Source of the DNA: Thermococcus sp.
GTDB lineage: Archaea > Methanobacteriota_B > Thermococci > Thermococcales > Thermococcaceae
NCBI GenBank assembly: GCA_027075325.1
Contig: JALTBN010000051.1
Coordinates: 154,745-218,744 of the forward strand
DNA: 64,000 nucleotides
Direction: 5' to 3'
Positions 59,086 through 64,000 of the stretch are shown in pieces; the first letter of the stretch is position 1, and each line of letters begins with the position of its first letter. Below the pieces are notes generated by a model that did not search any database, was not told the origin of the DNA, and worked only from the letters and a program-made list of their open reading frames with translations. The translations under genes were made by a program, and so were the position numbers.

Positions 59086-59907
59086 ATGCGGTGCCTCGTG
59101 ATTGGCCACGTTGTGAGGGACATCGTGAGAAATGGAGGGAAGACGTTCGAAAGACTCGGAGGGGGAGCGTACTACTCGGCCCTGGCCCTGTCCCGCTTCT
59201 GTGAGGTTGAGGTACTCACCTCTTTCTCAGAGCTCCCTGCAAACTGGCTTCTAGAACTGGAGTCTGTTGGAGTTTTGAGAGTGATCCCATCGGAGAGTAC
59301 AACCACCTACGAGCTGACATACTCTGATGGGAACCAAAGGGAGCTGAGGCTACTTGGCAGGGCTTCACCCATTGAAGAGCTCCCGGATGGCAATTACGAT
59401 GCGGTCGTTATCAACCCCGTCGCAGGGGAGGTGGGTCAGGAACTCGTGAGAAAAGCAGTGGAGAAGTTCCCCTTCGTGGCCGCAGACCTCCAGGGGTTTA
59501 TACGCTCCACAGAGCCGGGAAAGGTTTCATACAGACCCTTTAATGGCTCCACGCTGAGAGGTTTGAAAATCCTCCATGCGGATGTCTCAGAATTTGAGTA
59601 CCTAACTGACTTCTCCCCGGATGCGGTTGAGGTTCTCCTGCTCTCGGACGGACCGGAGAGGGGGAGGGCTTTCCTGCGGGGGAAGGAGTACTCCTTCCAA
59701 CCGGTTCGGAGTGAAGTTGATGAATCCACCGGGGCCGGGGACGTGTTCCTGGGGGCATTCACCGGGTTTTACACGGGGTGTCCCTTCATCCAGTCCCTCA
59801 AGAGGGCGGCCGCGTTCACTGCCCTCTTCCTGGCTCACAGGAGCGTGAACTTCTCAATGGATGATGTTGGAGAACTCGCGAAGAAGGTTGAAGTGAAAAG
59901 GGTATAA
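59086..59907 (+). CDS. PfkB-family carbohydrate kinase-like protein
   Basis: [14 protein letters not shown] and [18 protein letters not shown]. Confidence 0.85.
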   Translation: MRCLVIGHVVRDIVRNGGKTFERLGGGAYYSALALSRFCEVEVLTSFSELPANWLLELESVGVLRVIPSESTTTYELTYSDGNQRELRLLGRASPIEELPDGNYDAVVINPVAGEVGQELVRKAVEKFPFVAADLQGFIRSTEPGKVSYRPFNGSTLRGLKILHADVSEFEYLTDFSPDAVEVLLLSDGPERGRAFLRGKEYSFQPVRSEVDESTGAGDVFLGAFTGFYTGCPFIQSLKRAAAFTALFLAHRSVNFSMDDVGELAKKVEVKRV

Positions 59908-59926
59908 ACCCCGAGCCGTACTTCCC

Positions 59927-59986
59927 CCACCGATGATGAAACGTCAGCACGCTGAACGCTGATGAGAAGGGACTTCCCTAAGGTGG
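59927..59986 (+). ncRNA. candidate C/D-box guide sRNA
   Basis: Terminal stem ccacc/ggtgg; C ATGATGA (59933-59939), 12-nt guide, D' CTGA (59952-59955), 4-nt spacer, C' TGATGA (59960-59965), 12-nt guide, D-like CTAA (59978-59981). Confidence 0.7.
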
Positions 59987-59991
59987 TTGGT

Positions 59992-60495
59992 ATGGACAGG
60001 TACGTTCTCCTCGTTAAGGCTCCTTCCGGGGCGGATGTTGCTCCTTTCAGAGAGGAAATGAAGGAACTGGCCAGGAGGCACGGCCTGAATGCCGAACTCC
60101 ACAGGTGCATAGGTTTAACCGTCGATGCCGTGATAGTTCACAATAACGGGATCGTTCTCATAAAAAGGAGAAACGAGCCGTTCAAAGGTCACTACGCCCT
60201 TCCAGGGGGCTTCGTGGAGTATGGTGAAACCGTTGAGGAGGCCCTCGTCCGCGAAGCTAAGGAGGAGACCGGGCTTGAAGTAAAACCTGTGAAGCTCGTC
60301 GGGGTCTATTCAGGACCAGATAGGGACCCCAGAGGGCACACCGTCACGGTTGCATTTCTCTGCATCGGGGAGGGCGAACTTAAAGCGGGAGACGATGCCA
60401 GGGAGGTCTTCGTGTTCCCCTGGAAAGAGGCCATGAGACTCCCGCTGGCCTTTGATCACAGGGAAATTCTGAAGGACGCCCTCGGCTTGAGATGA
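59992..60495 (+). CDS. Nudix hydrolase
   Basis: Nudix box GGFVEYGETVEEALVREAKEETGLE; ATG at 59992 preferred over the upstream ATG inside the sRNA. Confidence 0.92.
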   Translation: MDRYVLLVKAPSGADVAPFREEMKELARRHGLNAELHRCIGLTVDAVIVHNNGIVLIKRRNEPFKGHYALPGGFVEYGETVEEALVREAKEETGLEVKPVKLVGVYSGPDRDPRGHTVTVAFLCIGEGELKAGDDAREVFVFPWKEAMRLPLAFDHREILKDALGLR

Positions 60496-60501
60496 TCCAC
60501 G

Positions 60502-61242
60502 TCACTTGCTGAGGGTTACCACGTACTTCCTGCTTTCCCCTTCAAAACCCCTGAATGAGCCGAGTTTGAGCTTCTGGATGGCCCGTTCAATGTTCAATAC
60601 CCTCATAGCCGCGAGGTGGGTTATCCCCGTCCCTTCAACGAAATCGGGATGAAGCTGGGCCGTGGGACCAGTTAGGACAACGATCTCGGCGTTTCTTGCC
60701 CGATCGAGTATCATGTCGAGGGTCCCGTTCACGAGCGCGGAGCCGCTGACAAGGACCGCTTTTGCCCCGGGAAGGAGAAGGTATTCGAGGGCATCACTGA
60801 GGGACTCCCTGTCCCAGAGCTTTGGGTTCCTCTCGAAGACGAAGGTTTTAACCCCCTTCTCACGAAGGGCCCCCACCACAGGCGGCATGTTCCCGATAAC
60901 GGCCACCTCCCTAGAGTCCTTTACAAGCTCAACCACATCAACGTCGGGAAGATCGGAGACGTCCAGATAATACTGTGAGACCGCATTCACCGCTGCAATG
61001 CCAAGGGTTCGCTCTATAACATTTAGACTATCGATCTTCCCAAGCAAAGCCGCAAGGGAAGGTTCCTCGACTGAGTTTCTGTAGACCTGAATCTCCTCAG
61101 GGAGCGTCATGGCAACCCCAAGGGCCCTTCCATTCGGTCCCTCCACGAGAACCCATGTGTAGGGCAACGCAAAGGAGAAATCAACCAACTCAAGCCCCTC
61201 CGCCATATCGAGAGCCTTCCTTTTGAGTGTTTTCCAGAGCAT
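60502..61242 (-). CDS. DUF364-family protein (Rossmann-like; putative heavy-metal chelation)
   Basis: GIAAVNAVSQYYLD, VAVIGNMPPVVGALREKGVKTFVFER, LVSGSALVNGTLDMIL. Confidence 0.85.
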   Translation of the reverse strand: MLWKTLKRKALDMAEGLELVDFSFALPYTWVLVEGPNGRALGVAMTLPEEIQVYRNSVEEPSLAALLGKIDSLNVIERTLGIAAVNAVSQYYLDVSDLPDVDVVELVKDSREVAVIGNMPPVVGALREKGVKTFVFERNPKLWDRESLSDALEYLLLPGAKAVLVSGSALVNGTLDMILDRARNAEIVVLTGPTAQLHPDFVEGTGITHLAAMRVLNIERAIQKLKLGSFRGFEGESRKYVVTLSK

Positions 61243-61331
61243 TTAACCACCTATGGGGAGAACGTCGCTCCGCCTAAAACCCTTTCCAAAACACTTATAC
61301 ACCATTAGGCCAACCTAACTCCGGTGGTGGC

Positions 61332-62285
61332 ATGATAGCCTTCGGACCCGTTCCGTCGAGGAGACTTGGGAAAAGCCTTGGGGTGAACAACATCCCGGAC
61401 AAGGTCTGCACCTATGCCTGCGTTTACTGTCAGATAGGAAGAACCCTCAGGATGGAGATCGAGAGGAGGCCCTTCTACGAGCCGGAGCTGATATTCGAAG
61501 AGGTCTCCCGCAAGGTTGAGGAAGCCGAGGGGAGGAATGAAAAGATCGACTACATAACCTTCGTTCCCGACGGTGAACCAACCCTGGACATCAACCTCGG
61601 GAGGGAGATAGACCTCCTCGGGGAACTTGGCATAAAGCTCGCCGCACTTACCAACGCCTCTCTAATCTGGCGCGATGACGTGAGGGAGGATCTCCTAAAG
61701 CTCGACTTCGTCTCCCTCAAGGTCGATGCGGTCAGCGAAAACCTCTGGAGGAGGATAGACAGGCCCCACAAGAGTTTAAACCTTGAGAAAATCCTGGATG
61801 GAATGTTTGACTTCAGGAATGAGTTTGGAGGGAAAGTGGTCACCGAAACGATGCTAATCGACGGTGTGGACTACGGCGATGAGTTCGAGAGGATAGCGGA
61901 CTTCCTGGCGGAGCTTAAGCCTGACGTGGCATACATAGCAATCCCGACGAGGCCTCCAGCGGAAACTTGGGTTAGGCCAGCTAAGGAAGAGACAATAAAC
62001 CGCGCCTTCCAGACCTTTGTCGAGAAGCTCGGTGAGGGGCGCGTTGAGTACCTTATAGGCTACGAGGGCAACGCCTTCGCCTTTACCGGCAACGTCGAGG
62101 AAGATTTATTGAGCATAACCTCGGTTCACCCGATGAGGGAAGAAGCGGTGAAGGAGTTCCTCAGAAAGGCAAACGCCGACTGGGGCGTTGTTGAGAGGCT
62201 TTTGAGGGAAGGGAAGCTCATAGAGCTGGAGTACAACGGGAAGAGGTTTTACATGAGAAGGCTGAAGAGCAGGGAGATGTCTTAA
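61332..62285 (+). CDS. radical SAM protein
   Basis: FGPVPSRRLGKSLGVNNIPDKVCTYACVYCQIGRT; DYITFVPDGEPTLDINLG. Confidence 0.9.
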   Translation: MIAFGPVPSRRLGKSLGVNNIPDKVCTYACVYCQIGRTLRMEIERRPFYEPELIFEEVSRKVEEAEGRNEKIDYITFVPDGEPTLDINLGREIDLLGELGIKLAALTNASLIWRDDVREDLLKLDFVSLKVDAVSENLWRRIDRPHKSLNLEKILDGMFDFRNEFGGKVVTETMLIDGVDYGDEFERIADFLAELKPDVAYIAIPTRPPAETWVRPAKEETINRAFQTFVEKLGEGRVEYLIGYEGNAFAFTGNVEEDLLSITSVHPMREEAVKEFLRKANADWGVVERLLREGKLIELEYNGKRFYMRRLKSREMS

Positions 62286-62350
62286 GGTTTGTTTTTCTTT
62301 TCTTATCCTGCTTGGACCCTTAAACTTCTGTGCTTATGCACAAACCTTAA
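62282..62350. repeat. 11-bp inverted repeat ttaaggtttgt/acaaaccttaa
   Basis: Arms 62282-62292 and 62340-62350, perfect, flanking 47 nt upstream of the MinD-like operon. Confidence 0.6.
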
Positions 62351-62386
62351 AAGGAATTCGGCTTCCCTAACTCCGGGGGTGAGAGC

Positions 62387-63268
62387 TTGCAAGTGGCTGT
62401 GAGCGGTGGAAAGGGAGGAACCGGAAAGTCTACGGTAGCTGTGAACCTTGCGGTAGCGCTCAGAAAGCTGGGAGCTAATCTCACAATGGCTGACTTGGAC
62501 GTTGAGGCCCCAAACGACCACCTTCTCCTCGGGGTCGAGCTGACCAACGAAGAGCCGGTGAACCAGTTCATGCCGCGCTTTGATTACTCGAAGTGCACAA
62601 AGTGCCGGAAGTGTGCCGAGGTCTGCGAGGAGCACGCCATAATCACTATGCGCGACGGGACGCCTTTCCTCATGCCAACCCTCTGCTCCGGCTGCAGGGC
62701 CTGCGAGATAGTCTGCCCGGTTCCTGGGGCCATCCTTGAGGGCTGGAGGACGATAGGCCACACGTACGTGACGGAGACGTCCTACGGCTTCACCCTTGTA
62801 ACCGGGAAGCTGAGGGAAGGTGAAGAGAGGTCAATGCCTTTGGTGGTTGCCGCCAAGAGAAGGGCCGCCGAGATCCACGAAAACAGCGGCGGTATCTTCC
62901 TCGTCGATACTGCCGCGGGAACCGGCAACACGGTTTCAAAGGCCATTGAGTTCTCGGATCTCCTGATAGCGGTCACAGAGCCAACACCTCTCGGCATACA
63001 CGACACCGAGCTTATCCTGGAACTTGGAAAGCTCATGGAAATACCCACGTGGGTTGTGATAAACAGGGTCGACCTCGGCGAGAAGGAAAAGGTCTACGGG
63101 CTGGCTGAAAAGTACAGTGCCGAAGTGGTTGCAGAGATACCCTACAGCGAGAACATAGTGAAGAGCTACGTGGGTGGAAAGCCGGTAGTCCTGACGGACT
63201 ATCCCGAGGCGGAGATCTTTGAAGAACTTGCAAAGAGGGTTCTCAGATTCCTCGGGGGTGGTGAGTGA
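62387..63268 (+). CDS. MinD-superfamily P-loop ATPase with inserted ferredoxin domain
   Basis: SGGKGGTGKSTVAVNLAVAL; two 4Fe-4S motifs CTKCRKCAEVC and CSGCRACEIVCP; TTG start. Confidence 0.9.
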   Translation: MQVAVSGGKGGTGKSTVAVNLAVALRKLGANLTMADLDVEAPNDHLLLGVELTNEEPVNQFMPRFDYSKCTKCRKCAEVCEEHAIITMRDGTPFLMPTLCSGCRACEIVCPVPGAILEGWRTIGHTYVTETSYGFTLVTGKLREGEERSMPLVVAAKRRAAEIHENSGGIFLVDTAAGTGNTVSKAIEFSDLLIAVTEPTPLGIHDTELILELGKLMEIPTWVVINRVDLGEKEKVYGLAEKYSAEVVAEIPYSENIVKSYVGGKPVVLTDYPEAEIFEELAKRVLRFLGGGE

Positions 63269-64000
63269 TGCAGCTGGCTATAGCGAGCGGCAAGGGCGGC
63301 GTTGGAAAGAGCAGCATAACGGCCTCGCTCCTTTACTTCCTGAAGGACCGCTATAAGCTCGTAGCGGTCGACGCCGATGCCGAAGCGCCGAACCTCGGCC
63401 TTCTCCTCGGGGTCACCGAGTGGGAGGAGGAGAGGGAGCACATGGGTGCGAAGGTGGCCAGGATAAACACCGAGAGCTGCATAAGGTGCGGCATCTGCTA
63501 TGAGCGCTGCCCCTACGGGTGCATCTACATCGATGACGAGGGGAACTACGTGGTGAACGAGCTGACCTGCGAGGGCTGCAACGTCTGCGGTCTGGTCTGT
63601 CCGGTTGCGGGAACGATAAGCCTTGAGGAGGTTCGCTCCGGCGTCATAAGGAAGGCCACCACGAAGTACGGCTTCCCCATAATCTCGGCCCAGCTCGACG
63701 TTGGCAGGCCGGAGAGCGGAAAGCTCGTCACCGAGGAAAAGGAGTGGGCGAAGAAGATAATGGAGGAGCTCAACCTGGAGCACATGATCGTTGATTCTGC
63801 GGCTGGAATCGGCTGCCAGGTTATAGCGAGCCTCGGCGGTGCCGATGTGGCCATACTCATCGCCGAGCCAACCCCTGCCTCGCTCTCCGATGTCCGGAGG
63901 GCTTATAAGGTCGTCCAGCACTTCAGGGAGCCGGCCTACCTCATAATCAACAAGGCCGACATAAACCCCGGCTTCACCGCGCTGAGGGAGTGGGCTGAGA
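63268..64000 (+). CDS. second MinD-superfamily ATPase with ferredoxin insert (truncated by window end)
   Basis: ASGKGGVGKSSITASLLYFL; CIRCGICYERCPYG, CEGCNVCGLVCP. Confidence 0.9.
   Translation, partial: MQLAIASGKGGVGKSSITASLLYFLKDRYKLVAVDADAEAPNLGLLLGVTEWEEEREHMGAKVARINTESCIRCGICYERCPYGCIYIDDEGNYVVNELTCEGCNVCGLVCPVAGTISLEEVRSGVIRKATTKYGFPIISAQLDVGRPESGKLVTEEKEWAKKIMEELNLEHMIVDSAAGIGCQVIASLGGADVAILIAEPTPASLSDVRRAYKVVQHFREPAYLIINKADINPGFTALREWAE

Overview
The window looks like chromosome from a hyperthermophilic archaeon of the Thermococcales, probably Thermococcus. This is judged from protein content, TATA/BRE promoters and CGP-CTERM proteins; no database search was possible. Recognisable content: a six-gene membrane complex related to group 4 hydrogenases whose large subunit has lost all NiFe-ligating cysteines (Ehr-like); valS, argS, aspS, aRF1; a radical SAM-TRAM protein; a GH13 amylase/pullulanase-type lipoprotein; a RelE-type TA pair; two RumA/TrmA-like m5U methyltransferase paralogues; an Lrp regulator and ABC-2 exporter; the HPS-PHI fusion; an operon led by a divergent FtsZ-like protein without the GTP-binding T4 loop; nusA-like, pth2, truD; rpl7ae-rps28e-rpl24e; an accessory block of about 12 kb holding four tandem CGP-CTERM surface proteins with repeated leaders; ndk; infB with a LAGLIDADG intein; a glyoxylate reductase-like gene; PfkB and Nudix genes; DUF364; radical SAM; and two MinD/ferredoxin ATPases. 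No rRNA, tRNA or CRISPR array was found. The leading candidates for new biology are (1) the nucleotide-site-less FtsZ-like protein that keeps a T7 loop, (2) the CGP-CTERM cassette array with conserved ends and variable centres, which interrupts the L7Ae-S28e-L24e-ndk-infB neighbourhood, (3) the Ehr-like complex with an elaborate promoter, (4) a C/D-box sRNA whose terminal stem overlaps the SD of a Nudix gene, and (5) a possible L7Ae-binding K-loop in the L7Ae mRNA leader.
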